From Chrysomallon squamiferum (Eukaryota > Mollusca > Gastropoda > Neomphalida > Peltospiridae), in NCBI GenBank assembly GCA_012295275.1, contig CM022671.1, forward strand, positions 1,938,332-1,975,831: a DNA stretch of 37,500 nucleotides. The letters run 5' to 3'. The notes below the pieces were generated by a model that made no database searches, had not been told where the DNA came from, and saw only the letters and a list, made by a program, of their open reading frames with translations. The position numbers and the translations under genes were made by a program. Below, in pieces: positions 11,599 to 34,608 of the stretch; the stretch's first letter is position 1, and each line of letters begins with the position of its first letter.

Positions 11599-13456
11599 AA
11601 TCAGTCAAAATATTGTTTTTGTGTAACTCGTTTTAATATAAACTTTCAGTAGTACAGTAGTGAGTTAAATCCTGTAAGGACGAAGCTCTAGTGTAGTTTC
11701 CGATCAATTAAAACTATCCCTTTCTAGTCTAGCCCCCAAAATCTGTGTGAATCAAAAATGATATCCAAGAGACTAAACAAACATACGATGATGAAGTTCT
11801 TTTTTTTTCTCGTTTTTTTTTTTCGTTTTAACAATTCTTCAGGGATCTGATTTCTTCCCTGTCTCCAGATAGATCTATAGGTCTGAGTTTTCTGTTTGTT
11901 CTGAGTGTTTAAAGGTCAAGTCTTTCTCAAGACTCCGCGAGGTCTGTACCTCAGTAATATCACAGAATATCCCTGTGTTTTAGGTTAGAAAAGACATGTA
12001 CATGTCCTCACCGACTTAATCTAAAATAAGATCTGGTTTCCAGACACCAAGAGAGAAACTGTGATTAGTAGGCCACTTGGACAAGCACTTCAGTTGACTG
12101 CTAAGACCACAGTAAGAGTTAAAGAGTTCTGTAAATAACCATTATATTACAACAGCAGAGACTGAAACATAACTCACGTCAAACTTCCAATATTTATACC
12201 AACAATTTCCATTTTATATTTCAAATTCACGTACAATTTCAGAGACTTAAATTCGTCTCACGTTTAATTTACAATCCCGCGTACAATTTCCTGTTTACAA
12301 CTTGTGTAAGTTTCAAATTCGTAAAGTTTCAACTAACGACACCAAACTCTCGAACTATATCTAATAACGCTATCGAATTAACTCAATGTTAAAATATCAG
12401 TCACATGGGAACAGCTCACAAATCACCAACGTTTAGTTTATCACATACAGATACCAGTTAGAGATGTCAGCGGCCTGTGTCACTTTGTGCCAAAAACACA
12501 ACACTTTATAAACAAATAGTTTACCAAGTCAAACTCGTAAAATGTACAGTCAACAGCAACAACTGATTTATAACATATTTCATAATCTTCGACCATTAAA
12601 CAGTTATAGCGTAATTCAAAGACGACCTCAGTCTTATTAGTGCACAGGTTGAATTGTAATCTTGAGTAAATCTTGTTAAATCCTTGGTTAAATTGTAAAT
12701 AAACACTGGACGAACTGTTTTCAAGAAAAGTATAAGACGAAGAATAAATATAACAGAGATAGTCTCGTATATCCAAAGATAAAAGAAACTGAAGGAAAAG
12801 TCACTTCTTGTTCACACAGAGCAGAAAACAATGGCCTGGCGTTTGCTGATGGTGGTTAAAAACCAAAATAAAAATAAAATACAGATAATAAAATAATATA
12901 ATAAAAAACAAATGTCAGTCCTTGACTGCACTGTAGGTTAAAAGAAGTGTCGATTTTTTATGTGATGAAGATTTTGAAAGAAAATTGATGTTTCCGCTCC
13001 TTATTGATGGAGAAGACTAAAGATACTTTCTTCAAGAAGATGCAAAGAACGGCTGGTGATGATAAACATATGATGATAAAGAAAGAGAACTTGGTGTGAC
13101 TTAAAAAGAAAAGTCGATTCTGGTTCTGTTTGATGTACGTAAGTCACAAACCTTTCTCACAGCTGCTTACACGGGAAGCGGGTAAACAGAGACGGGTTGG
13201 ACAACAAGTTTAATAATAAATGAAGAAATTTTGAGTTTTTATCGAATTTCACTGAATGACGTCGCCTGGCCTCTCGTTAATGGAAGATGGCACGAAAGGT
13301 GTTTTTAAATTATTAATATGTAAGCCACAGGCTATTACAAGACACACAGTAACGTCTATTGCTGAAAACTCGCTGAAAGACTTCTTCAACGATTACAGAA
13401 CAAATAATTACATGAACGAAAAATCAAGGAACAACGAAGTAAAATAAACGAACGAA

Positions 13457-13468
13457 CGAAAGAACAAA

Positions 13469-13503
<35 letters not shown>

Positions 13504-13505
13504 AT
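13457..13505. repeat. (AAAT)n microsatellite
   Basis: About nine AAAT/AATA units, preceded by a few ACGA units (13446-13460). Confidence 0.93.
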
Positions 13506-14553
13506 GCACAAGATGCTCAACTATTCAATCCTGAATCCAAATGTCTGAACTTTTGACAGTATTTAAACATTTTAATTGTGAAACATTCCAATAAATCCTA
13601 GCACTCCATCAACTTTTTATGACGCCGCAAAATAAAATTCACCAACAAGTCAAATACATAAATACAGAACTTCTAATCCTTGTTAGACGATACAGGTTTA
13701 TATATATATGTATATGTGTGTAAGAAATCGCCAATAATCGATCCTTATTAAACCGACACGCCCGAATTCTTCCGACAACTTTTCTAATTGGCAGGCATCC
13801 TGGAGTGTTGTCTTTGTGGAAACATTAAAGTGTTTACCGGTATACACACCACCGCTCTATCTGAAACCACTGGCTACAAATCGATGTGGTTGTAGTAGTG
13901 GTTGATGACGCAGTAGCCAACCTTTGTTTAATGAACTGTCTGTTAGGCTTCAGTGAACGCAACAAGGGACTTGTTGTAATGTATTGACGTAGGGTATATT
14001 CTGTTGTTTAAAATCATATACGTATACTCTACATATTATCTGTTCGTTATAATGAAATATGGCGTTGACTCTTTGTCGCATTAATACAATAACTCATAGC
14101 AATATTAAAGAAATATATTTAAAGGTAAAATAATGTAATAATTAATATCGTATTAGGTTAGTAAACATAATACTAACTTTTATATTATATTATAAAAATA
14201 TAAATGCTTAGTTAGAACTATACAGCTATATAAAGTTGAAACCAAATATTAGGAAGGGTTTAACTTTCACAAAGTTAAATATTAGGATATAATAATATTT
14301 TATCGTGGGGTGTAACTGAAGGCTAAAACGATATGTTCCTATTGGCCATGTCTTTTCGGTAAATTGTACATATGGGATATAACTGTTGGATAAATTATAC
14401 TTTAAATATTAGTATAGGATTAATATTCAAAATTAATATGACAACAATTATTCGTTATAAAATTCGCTCAAAAAATACGATATTGTAGCGTTCCAAGAAC
14501 ATGACTATTAGCAGGGAGTTCAGATCGTTAAAACAACATATTAGAGGCTAGAT

Positions 14554-14637
14554 AATTAATATATATACATGTGTGTGTGTATGTGTATGTACGTATACAC
14601 GCACACACACACACACAAACATGTATATATATTAATT
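14554..14637. repeat. Imperfect 84-bp palindrome built on TA and GT/CA runs
   Basis: The left arm goes from AATTAATATATATACATG into GT repeats. The right arm goes from CA repeats into CATGTATATATATTAATT. The ends are exact complements and the middle is offset by small bulges around TACGTA (14590-14595). Confidence 0.8.
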
Positions 14638-15897
14638 TATTTATTTATATATTTATTTATTAAGCTTGGACAAAATAATCGGAAAATGTCAGAAGCTGTG
14701 TGTTAGCTGTATATTACAATTCACTGTTAAAGACAAAATATTAACGTAAGCTACAGTAACTGAATACATTATTTCAGTAGGGTATATTCGCGGGTTATGG
14801 CTTAAGGATAAAAGGCAGAACTAAGTGTTAATGGTTTATGGTATATATATATTCCTGTATGTGGAAAGGTGTCTATAAAAGACCTCTGGGAATATACCCG
14901 TTTTTCCGTCATTATCACATCATGAGCCCACAAAAACCACCACACCAACAAATTCAGCTCGGACCCTTTCACATGCAGACTGCAAATTAACTAGAAACGG
15001 TGGGATCTCAAGTTACAGTTCATGAGCAGTTGCTACAAATAATTACCAGTTTAAAACACACCTGTATTAATCTGACAAGGTGAGGTCGTGAGTTTAAATC
15101 AATAAATCACTTAAGCATGGAAAATGAGGCAATACTTTGAAAACAAGACACAACCCCTAACAAGATCTTCAGAGAGATAAAATTAATGGACTGAAATACG
15201 GCATATTAAAAGGGTGCGGGAAAAGGTTGTGCTGCCCCGGGTATAAGCAGTTTTAGTTTTCATTTTGTCCAGTTATTGTTATTCCAGGGTCATTCTGTGT
15301 CCTTAGTTTTTGATTGAGATTCCCCCACAGAGATATTTGGTATCAGAAATGAGCTACTTAATAAATCGACGGTAATAGTATTCTTCATTATTTGAAATTA
15401 AATTAAAACAGTAATTTTTGTTTAATGAAACATATTATTCTGTATTGTTCAGAGAAAGCGAAATGTTCAGTTTTATTTATTGTATTGTAAGAAATATTTA
15501 CATGTAATGTGTTATCTCAGACTGAGCCGTGAGGTTTGTTTGTTAACTAATTCAGGTTCAGCAGATAATAACTGTAGCTGTTTGAAAACGACTAATTGAA
15601 GTCTTGTAACCGTCTTGCAAATGTGATAATTTATATGTCTTTTCTGTGCATGCTTTACATTTCAAAGCAATTCACACGAAGGTTTTTCCCCAGTTCAGAA
15701 TGTTCTTGTTACATCTTTTGTTTGAAACCTATTACCACTCAAAATAGATTTTCTTAAACACTTGACTTAATTCTTGTATTCAGACGTAAATTAGAATCAG
15801 TGAATAGCAGACTTAACCACTCTTTTGTTATACAGATGTTCAGTATATACTAAGAAACAGTCATTGTTTAAGTCACAGCTGATCTGCATCTTGCAAG

Positions 15898-15898
<1 letters not shown>

Positions 15899-15948
<50 letters not shown>
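15899..15948. repeat. (GT)n microsatellite
   Basis: About 24 GT units. The poly-Val/Cys frames across it are artefacts. Confidence 0.96.
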
Positions 15949-15949
<1 letters not shown>

Positions 15950-16074
15950 TATATCTGTGTTAGCACACAATGTATTAAACTTCGGAGTGTTTTCAGTGTA
16001 TGTATCATTTTTCTTCATACAATAATTCAAACCGCGAAGTAAAAAATAAAGCATTATAATAATAGAAAAAAGAA

Positions 16075-16077
<3 letters not shown>

Positions 16078-16157
<80 letters not shown>
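16078..16157. repeat. (GA)n microsatellite
   Basis: About 39 GA units with AAGA-type lead-in. Confidence 0.97.
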
Positions 16158-16161
<4 letters not shown>

Positions 16162-17825
16162 CGTGAAATAAAAAAAAAGAAGTAATTTTGAACTGAAACT
16201 TGTCTGTTTGAGTTACTCATTCATGACGTATGTTAACCAAGCCAGCAGCAATTATTGTAATTTGGCATCGACAGTTATGTCCTCCTGACTGCATTATCTC
16301 TTTAATGGGTGTTTTTGTCAAGGTGTCCGGTATTGGAAAGAGATTAATGTTTCAGGTAAACATAATTTATATATAACATTCTTTTGAAGTTGCTGTGCAT
16401 TCACTGGAGTGCGACTGAGTATGTTTTATTCAAATCTCGTTATGAACCTTTTTTCGCACCGTTCATTTTGAATGCATCATTAATCCGTTCGATTTCTTCT
16501 AATCCGTTTTGTAAACTGTTTTGTTTTGAGTTCATTTGTACTGTGAAAATTTATCGATAATCTAATAATTTGTATTATGAGTTCATGCTTTATATTTTTT
16601 ATTTATTTACTTTTATTTTTTTTTTATTATTATTGTTTTTAATTACTGTTTATTCTTCTTCGCTGTACTGTGTCGATGTACTAAGGTTGAATAGTGTTTT
16701 TGTGTCACTCATCTGACTTGCTAGTTCACTAATAGCGTCCCCGCTCTGACATCACCACTGATTTATGAAAAACAATGCTATCTGCTTTCTCGTCTGAGAA
16801 CGTAAAAACACACTTTTTCCTTTTTGATAAACTTAGATCACGGGGTTGTCGTATCTTCATGTAAAAATAGGTTTTAGAAAACCTGTTATTTTAATCTTAG
16901 TATTCAGTATTTGTAAAAATGGTAATTGACTGATGCGTCTTGATTTTGTTGTCGGTATACATGCATACAAAATAGTTCTTAAATAACTATTTCTTATTCT
17001 TTTTTTAACCAACAGTTAAATTTTAATAAGATAAATATAATTATGTAGCAAAATGATTATTCTTTCGTTTAAAAAATCTCTTCTTTCACACGCATGATGC
17101 CACAAATATTTTACATTTACATTCAATAAAAAAAAAAAAATTGTTTCTGATTTAAAACAGTTCCGAAAATAATCATTTTTATTCAGTATATGTGAAAAAG
17201 TTGAATATAAACTGATCGTTACAGTGTAACACGTTTTGGATCATTTGTTACCACAGGAAAAATTCGTATTATGTCCGAGGCTCTACACGCAGGGGCGGAT
17301 CAGTGGGGCTCTACAGGATGGGTTCAGACACAGGTTTACAGAAACAAGTACTGATCCAGTAGAACCTATTTTAATACTTCAACAGAAACAGAGGATCATA
17401 TATAAGAAGAAAACAAAAATTCTGTAAATGTAGGCACTTTACTACGAATATAGTATTTATTATCAGTAAGATCAATTCATCTCTTAATCTTTGTTAGTAT
17501 AATACAAATATAAATACATATATACATACATACATATACAGACACGTATATATATAGCACTGTACATAATAATAGACGTATTATATGTCTGTTGTCCTTT
17601 GTCAGGTTTTCTTTGTGTATTATCTATACAGGGGGTATATTTGTGTGTGTGTAATGTGTGTGTATTTTTATATATGTTTACATTGACTACATATTTTAGT
17701 ATCTACACGTTAATTACGTCTTTGTATTTCTGTCAGCTAGAGACCATTCACACAATATTTGTAGACTTGGTTAAGTGTTGTTGTTGTCGATTGTAATGGT
17801 AACTATGACTCTATATTATATAAAT

Positions 17826-17827
17826 TG

Positions 17828-17869
<42 letters not shown>

Positions 17870-17883
17870 TTATTACTACTACA
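17826..17883. repeat. (CTA)n microsatellite
   Basis: About fourteen CTA units, then mixed TTA/CTA units. Confidence 0.94.
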
Positions 17884-18621
17884 GTTATAATCAGTAATTA
17901 TTTCGGCTCTTACCTCTACAACTATTACTATTACTACTATTTATTGTTATGGTTGTGTTATTATTAGTATTATTATTATTACAAGTATTAAGTTTATTTA
18001 TTCATTATAATAAGGCAAATATGCAAACTGATCGCGTTCGTTATTTTTCCTGACACACAAATCTAGATAAGAATTCCAGTCAGCAAGTATAAAATGAATG
18101 ACGTCAGAGGTAATTCTGTCAGAAACGTGATTTAATTAATTTCCATCATGGTTCTACAATTTCTGGACACCCTATATTATTCATAATTGGTTTCCAAAAT
18201 GGCGTGTTCAATTAACGCTCAGTAGGCTTTGTAGTTTCAAGGGAGATAACTGTAATAGCAGTCTGTTCCATGCAAGGAATCAATTATCGTTCTTATCTGT
18301 TGGTCAGGTTTTGAAGATTAGTTTCGTACATTGTTACCATAACAAAACATTCATGTGGAAAATGTGTTTCTGTAAAACTGATATACACTGTTTGTATGAA
18401 ACTGATATCAAAATAACACTAAACCGGGGCGGATCTAGGGAAAGAAAGAAAATGTGTGTTATAATAATGATTAGTAATGAACGAAATTAAATAAACGACA
18501 TACTACCACACTTCAAACTGTTACAACTATCTCCACATCGTTGTTGTATTGTTGACACTAGCTGTTGCTCTTTTAACAGTGCTAAAAAAGTAAGAAATGA
18601 TATTTAAATAACCAGACTTAC

Positions 18622-19127
18622 ACTTTGTTGCTTTCACTGATTTCTTCGTCTTTGTTCACGGACAGCGTCCTCAGACAAAACCTCTCGATTCTTGGTGTGT
18701 GCTCGTCACTTGTCGACTCTCCTCGTGACGTGTCTCTCGACGAATCCCGCGGACTGTCCTTGGCGTAGTACAGCTCGCGCACCGGGTACTGTCTCAGGTT
18801 GAGTGACGTCACCGAACAGCCAGGTGACGCAATCACAGACTGGTGGTGTCTGTACCGCGGGGTCAGCTGCTCTTGCAGCCTGTTGGCGGTGTCCCGAGGG
18901 GTCGGGGTTTCGCGGAGGTTCAGTCGGGGGATGTGCGGAACTTGCTGACTCGGGGGGACCACTTTGAATGGCGTTGCACGCGGTGTTGATCGCGGGGAAA
19001 CACGCGGCGATGGGTTCAGTTTCTGAATGCTGTCGTGGTAGTCTGTCCACGCCTGTTTCATTGGTTTGGGTGCCGTGGTGGAGGACGAAAGGGCGTTGGC
19101 CGTTTTTGGATTGAAAATTCGACTCAT
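18622..19127 (-). CDS. Alternative first coding exon A: Ser/Thr-Pro-Arg-rich disordered N-terminus
   Basis: The exon has 168 codons plus two bases, starting at the ATG at 19127. An in-frame TGA lies a few codons upstream and A sits at -3, so the start is well supported. It ends at the donor gtaagt (18621-18616), phase 2. The base composition is clearly richer in G, C and CpG than the surroundings. The peptide looks disordered and has seven S/T-P-R motifs (near residues 40, 44, 48, 76, 89, 125 and 144), sites that proline-directed kinases or CDK-type docking could use. Two LNLR motifs (69-72 and 109-112) suggest an internal repeat. No domain is recognisable. It reads as the N-terminal exon of a long gene that continues past the left edge; product unknown. 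Confidence 0.78.
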
Positions 19128-19806
19128 AATGGTTGGTTTGTTAGTTATATTTTCATTTGTTCATTAAAATAATTTTCAAAACGCACTAAATTTAGCAGAG
19201 TTTTTCATTCTGTTATCAAAATTTCTGCGTATACTCAGAAGCATCCATGGAACAAGTATGAAAGCAGAACACAGTGATTTAGCAATATCTATTAATTCAC
19301 AATTTTCATTTCAGGAACTCTTAAACCTTCTAAAAAATATTGAAATTATAAATCACAGCAAAGCATTAAATCCATATTCATCTGTTGAATATCTATTTCT
19401 TGTGACCAGAAATATTACATGTCATTCTTAGAATTAGTACATTTATACAACACACGGAAAACATTAATCCAACTGTCAAACGATGCTTTTGCTACATCCA
19501 GAATCAGAAAGCTGACAACCAGAACAACGTAAAAGAAATCAGGATTAACATAAATAACATGAAATGTTGATCAAATCACCGTTATTCCGTTTGAAAATGT
19601 TGTAGTCCAAATGTAGCCATTTCTTGCTGAGAAAACCGATGTGAAACCAGTGGACGTGCAAGTGCTGGGTCTGAGAAAGGTCGGGTGGAAGTGACGGATT
19701 ACGTGGCTGATTTTATTCAGTCAGGGCATAACTCCGTATTAGTGTAACATGCTGTGCATTTAATCCACGCTAAGAAGATCAGTGCAGCTTTCTGTAAATA
19801 ACGTAG

Positions 19807-19833
19807 TTACGTCATGACGTCGGGACGCACGTG
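19807..19833. promoter_or_regulatory. CRE-like pair plus E-box upstream of exon A
   Basis: TTACGTCA (19807-19814) and TGACGTCG (19815-19822) sit back to back and are followed by CACGTG (19828-19833). They lie in a CpG-richer patch (about 19640-19870) roughly 700 bases before the exon A start codon. CREB/ATF and bHLH factors bind such motifs, so this may be the exon A promoter. Confidence 0.35.
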
Positions 19834-19899
19834 AATGTGAACGACTGCAGATGTATGTCAGCGATGTAATGAGAGCTGGTTCACTGAATGTTGCGAAAT

Positions 19900-19992
19900 A
19901 TTAGGTAAGTCAGTAAGTAAGCAAGTATGTAATTAAGTAGTTAAGTAAAAAAGTACGCAGGGAAGGAAATAAGTAAGTAATTAAGTAAATAA
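19900..19992 (+). repeat. Degenerate (AAGT)n tract
   Basis: Imperfect AAGT units recur through this stretch. They create several gtaagt hexamers, which look like plus-strand splice donors but are repeat-made. Confidence 0.8.
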
Positions 19993-20188
19993 AAAAATTT
20001 AAAGCAAAAAACTGAAACACCCAAATAACAATATAATAAAAACAGAACAAAAAAGAAACAACAACGAAAAAAAAAAAAAATACCCTTCCAGTAATGTAAA
20101 ATGTATCTGATAAAAAAAATTCAGATTACCTTGCTTTTATTTAATAATCTTTCTTTCGATCTTTTGTCTGCTTAAAAACACATACATA

Positions 20189-20420
<232 letters not shown>

Positions 20421-20640
20421 ATCTCATAACTTTCATATTGTTGTTCTAGTTTCAGATTTGTAGACCCGTATCAGCAGAACTGACAGCTTCACAATAACAA
20501 GTAAACATTTTATAATTTAAATAGCGAATTAAAACACATCATTTTAGCTTAAGTTCATCTCATAAAATAATAAACAATTGCACTATAAAGGTTTTAGAAT
20601 AAACGAATAAGTGAATAAATCAATAAATCAATAATGTATC

Positions 20641-20683
20641 AATCGGTCCATCAACATATAATGTATATGATGATGGACTGATT
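20641..20683. repeat. 20-bp stem inverted repeat with 3-base loop
   Basis: The arm 20641-20660 (AATCGGTCCATC...) pairs with 20664-20683 (...GATGGACTGATT) with two mismatches in 20. The loop is ATG. Such a tight fold-back could form a cruciform or a hairpin RNA. Confidence 0.85.
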
Positions 20684-21125
20684 GGTCGATTTGTCGACTG
20701 ATCGTAAAACTGATAGTAGATAAATGGATAAAGCCGATTTAATGAATTAATGAATGAATAAAATGAATATATAGAGGAATAAAAGAACTAATCGTTTACC
20801 AAATGAAGAAACCAATGACAATGAATGAAGAAACAAATACAGAAATAAATTATTTAATGTGAACACAAAACTGTATAACAAAGAAAATATATAAAAATCA
20901 TTTTAATATGTGTTATTGTGCGTTATTTGAAATTTAACAAGTCAAAATCTATATTAAAAATATTTTACTATCATCACATAACATTCCGCGCTTAGCTCCT
21001 GACATTCAGTCAAAGATATTTTATTTAATGCAATCAGAATTTATTCAAATAACTATAACTAGGTTAGGATCAAATTCAATTATGTTATGTTCACATTTAG
21101 TTCATATATAAGATTTTAAGTTAGA

Positions 21126-21473
21126 GCGGAATCATCAATACTTTTAATTAATTCACATGTAGCCGTATTAAGTTCAGAAGTGTCTCTAACAAGTTCACAT
21201 TTATAAAGTGATGTTCTACTACATACTAGGTTTAAATTTAACAACATTGACAGCATCACCAACTTCACCAGTAGATTCAACGACATCCACGCCAACGTCT
21301 ACGTTGTTATGGTTACTGGTACTTAATCAAGTTTAACGAAAACCACATTATGTTGAGCGAGGGCCACAGCAAGTACAGGTAGGGCCACATGGCGTACATT
21401 GGCGGCCTCAGCAAGTTTAGAGACAGATACATCAAGTTTAACGAGGGCCACATCAAGTTTATTGTCTTAGTGA
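21126..21473 (+). repeat. Degenerate 21-bp minisatellite
   Basis: The clearest units run 21327-21347, then every 21 bases to 21452 (six units) with a decayed seventh. Most are near TCAAGTTTAACGAGGGCCACA. Older units of the same period (ttcacat/agttca landmarks) can be traced back to about 21126. The period is divisible by three, so open frames persist on both strands with heptapeptide repeats, but stops break the plus frame and no start or splice context supports coding. Confidence 0.75.
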
Positions 21474-22142
21474 CCACAGCGATTGACGACCAGACTGAGT
21501 CTGCGTCGAACCACATCACGAAGGGTAACTGTTTAAAACTTGTGTAAATCTTCTTCAGCAATCAGTTCACTTTATACCACGCCTCGCCTCTTGTCTGCTG
21601 TTCTCTTGTTTTATAAATCTGTGTGATAATTCCTTGTCTGCGTGGTCCTATCGCTATAGTTTTATATCATCGAAATATTCCAGCTAATTACGTAGAAATA
21701 CTGTGACGTCACGCTATTGTTTTGTGGGAAAACGTCAAGGTTAGTTTCTTTTATGAAAAGGAACTGTCGCAGTTTTGAGAATTACTTTTTATTATAATTA
21801 TCAGGCTAATTTTTAAAGACAAACATACCATTTTGAAAATTATAATTATAGAGGGAATACTGTTTCCGGAATCAGTTGGATTTTTCTTTTGTTTTGTTTT
21901 ATTTGTCTTTCTTTCTTAAAAGGTAAAAGACTGAAAAAGGCAAAAATGTTCGAATATTTATAATGTTGTTTCATTAACGAATGGACTTCTTTGTTATCAA
22001 TTCGTACTTAATTTTAAATAAATCAGACAGAAAACTTTATGCTAAATACTAGAGATACAACAGAAAATAAGGAGAAACAAATAAACGGTAAGTTAGTAAT
22101 TATGTAAATAAAAAAAAAAAACAATGGTAAAATTCAAACAGT

Positions 22143-22148
22143 TTTATT
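22143..22148 (-). terminator. Candidate poly(A) signal for the PLA2-like gene
   Basis: The plus strand reads tttatt, which is AATAAA on the transcript strand, about 220 bases after the stop codon. I see no AATAAA closer in; an (ATT)n tract fills much of the proposed 3' UTR. The hexamer is common by chance in DNA this rich in A and T. Confidence 0.35.
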
Positions 22149-22287
22149 TTCTGAAAACATCGTTTTATATATGCCATTATTATTTTCATATCTTGAAACT
22201 GCACAATGGAAAAAATAAATAAATTGAAAAAAAAAAGAAAATGAAAGAAAAAGCCAATCAGAGATAAATAATAAATGAAAAAAACAC

Positions 22288-22290
<3 letters not shown>

Positions 22291-22341
<51 letters not shown>

Positions 22342-22352
22342 CATTAATAATA
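22291..22352. repeat. (AAT)n microsatellite just after the PLA2-like stop codon
   Basis: About 18 AAT units, starting about 20 bases beyond the stop codon. If the 3' UTR runs to the candidate poly(A) signal it carries a (AUU)n stretch. Confidence 0.95.
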
Positions 22353-22369
22353 ATAGAATATGATTAAAA

Positions 22370-33552
<11,183 letters not shown>

Positions 33553-33654
33553 TTCGAGTTCAATCAGAGTTAAATGTTAGTGTAGTTAAAATAAATCCAG
33601 AGAGATACTGTTATACGTTGTTAACAATGTCTCATGTGATCCACGTGTGTCTAA

Positions 33655-33694
33655 AGAAAAGGTCTGAGAATTTGCTACACGATACAATATATAG
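33655..33694 (-). promoter_or_regulatory. Possible TATA element and start region for the PLA2-like gene
   Basis: On the minus strand a CTATATATT sequence (33694-33686) lies about 140 bases before the start codon. A TATA box there would place transcription start near 33660 and leave a 5' leader of roughly 100 bases. AT-rich DNA produces such matches often, so this is only a candidate. Confidence 0.25.
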
Positions 33695-34399
33695 TCAGAC
33701 ATACTAGAAAATCACAGTACTTAAACAGAACACATCTGTACCAAAACTAAGAATATACAATTTCTTGTCCTGAAAACATATATAATGATAAATAATTAGT
33801 TACTGTCATACAAAAGCTAACAAGCAGTGTTTTGTTATACAATAACACAAGTGTAATAATAATAATAATAATAATAACAGCAGTAACAACAACAACAATA
33901 ACAAGTAAATATACTGTATTTTTTTTATGTACAATGGTACACGTAAAATATTTACGTTGTTTATGAAGCTGAGATACAGTTAAAATGACTTTGATAACTG
34001 AAGTAATATTCAGTATTATTAAATGTACTGTTTGCATTTCTTGTGTCGCGAAGCATTACGAGTGATAAGGTAAGGAAATAACGATGTGTTCTTTCACACG
34101 GCCTGATAATATTTTCACTACACTACACAGTTCAAACATGCTACGAGAAAAGATAAAGAAGATTTTAAGGGATTGTGTGTTCCTCTGTTTCGCGTGATCT
34201 TTTAGTAGTTGTTAACGATAGATTTTGTACGAAATACAGGTAACACGAAAGGAATGGAAATAACTGCTAACATGCTGTTAATATCAAGGTGAATGCACAC
34301 ATACCACGTTGTGACTTTTAAACCAAGTTAAAGACTGCACCAAGACTTTCAGCTAATCACTGTAAGAATACAGGTGGGAGAGAAAAATAGTTCTGTGGT

Positions 34400-34470
34400 A
34401 TCGCCAAGGAGAACTGATCCTGTGACCCATTAATTCTCAGCCGAGAGATTTAACCATTAAGCAAAGTTTA
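34400..34470 (-). mobile_element. Degenerate tRNA-derived SINE-like fragment
   Basis: On the minus strand GCTTAATGGTTAAATC (34462-34447) looks like a tRNA A box and its D-loop. It is followed by TCTCGGCTGAGA, a stem-like anticodon-arm region, and then GGTCACAGGATC leading to TTCTCC, which partly matches the B box GGTTCGAATCC (about 9 of 13 with the flanking bases). Order and spacing suit a tRNA or tRNA-derived SINE head, but the arms no longer pair well, so it is not a functional tRNA. Confidence 0.4.
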
Positions 34471-34505
34471 AGAAAACAAGTGTGTTTTAAATAATTCTGG
34501 TTATA

Positions 34506-34506
<1 letters not shown>

Positions 34507-34580
<74 letters not shown>

Positions 34581-34608
34581 AAGAAAAAAAAGAAGAAGAA
34601 GAAGAAGA
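34507..34608. repeat. (AAT)n joined to (AAG)n microsatellite
   Basis: About 15 AAT units pass directly into about 19 AAG units with one poly(A) interruption. Confidence 0.95.

Larger units (their letters stand above)
11599..18621. other. Non-coding stretch between first exons A and B
   Basis: The first 2.3 kb (to about 13.9 kb) is mostly unique sequence with few repeats and probably holds the exon B leader and promoter, though no clear TATA or initiator stands out. From 13.9 kb on it is AT-rich with GA, GT and CTA repeats, a palindrome, and a CRE (TGACGTCA at 18099-18106). Confidence 0.55.

Noticed and set aside
12480-12776. 98-codon minus-strand frame upstream of exon B
   Set aside because: No recognisable features or splice sites; it lies where an untranslated leader or promoter of exon B would be.
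18706-19050. 114-codon second minus-strand frame
   Set aside because: It overlaps exon A in another frame and has no start or splice support; a shadow of the GC-rich exon.
21313-21561. 82-codon minus-strand frame with LNLMWPS-like repeats
   Set aside because: Produced by the 21-bp minisatellite; no initiator context or splice sites.
34400-34470. Functional tRNA gene
   Set aside because: The acceptor and T arms do not pair and the B box has several mismatches; only a derived fragment is plausible.
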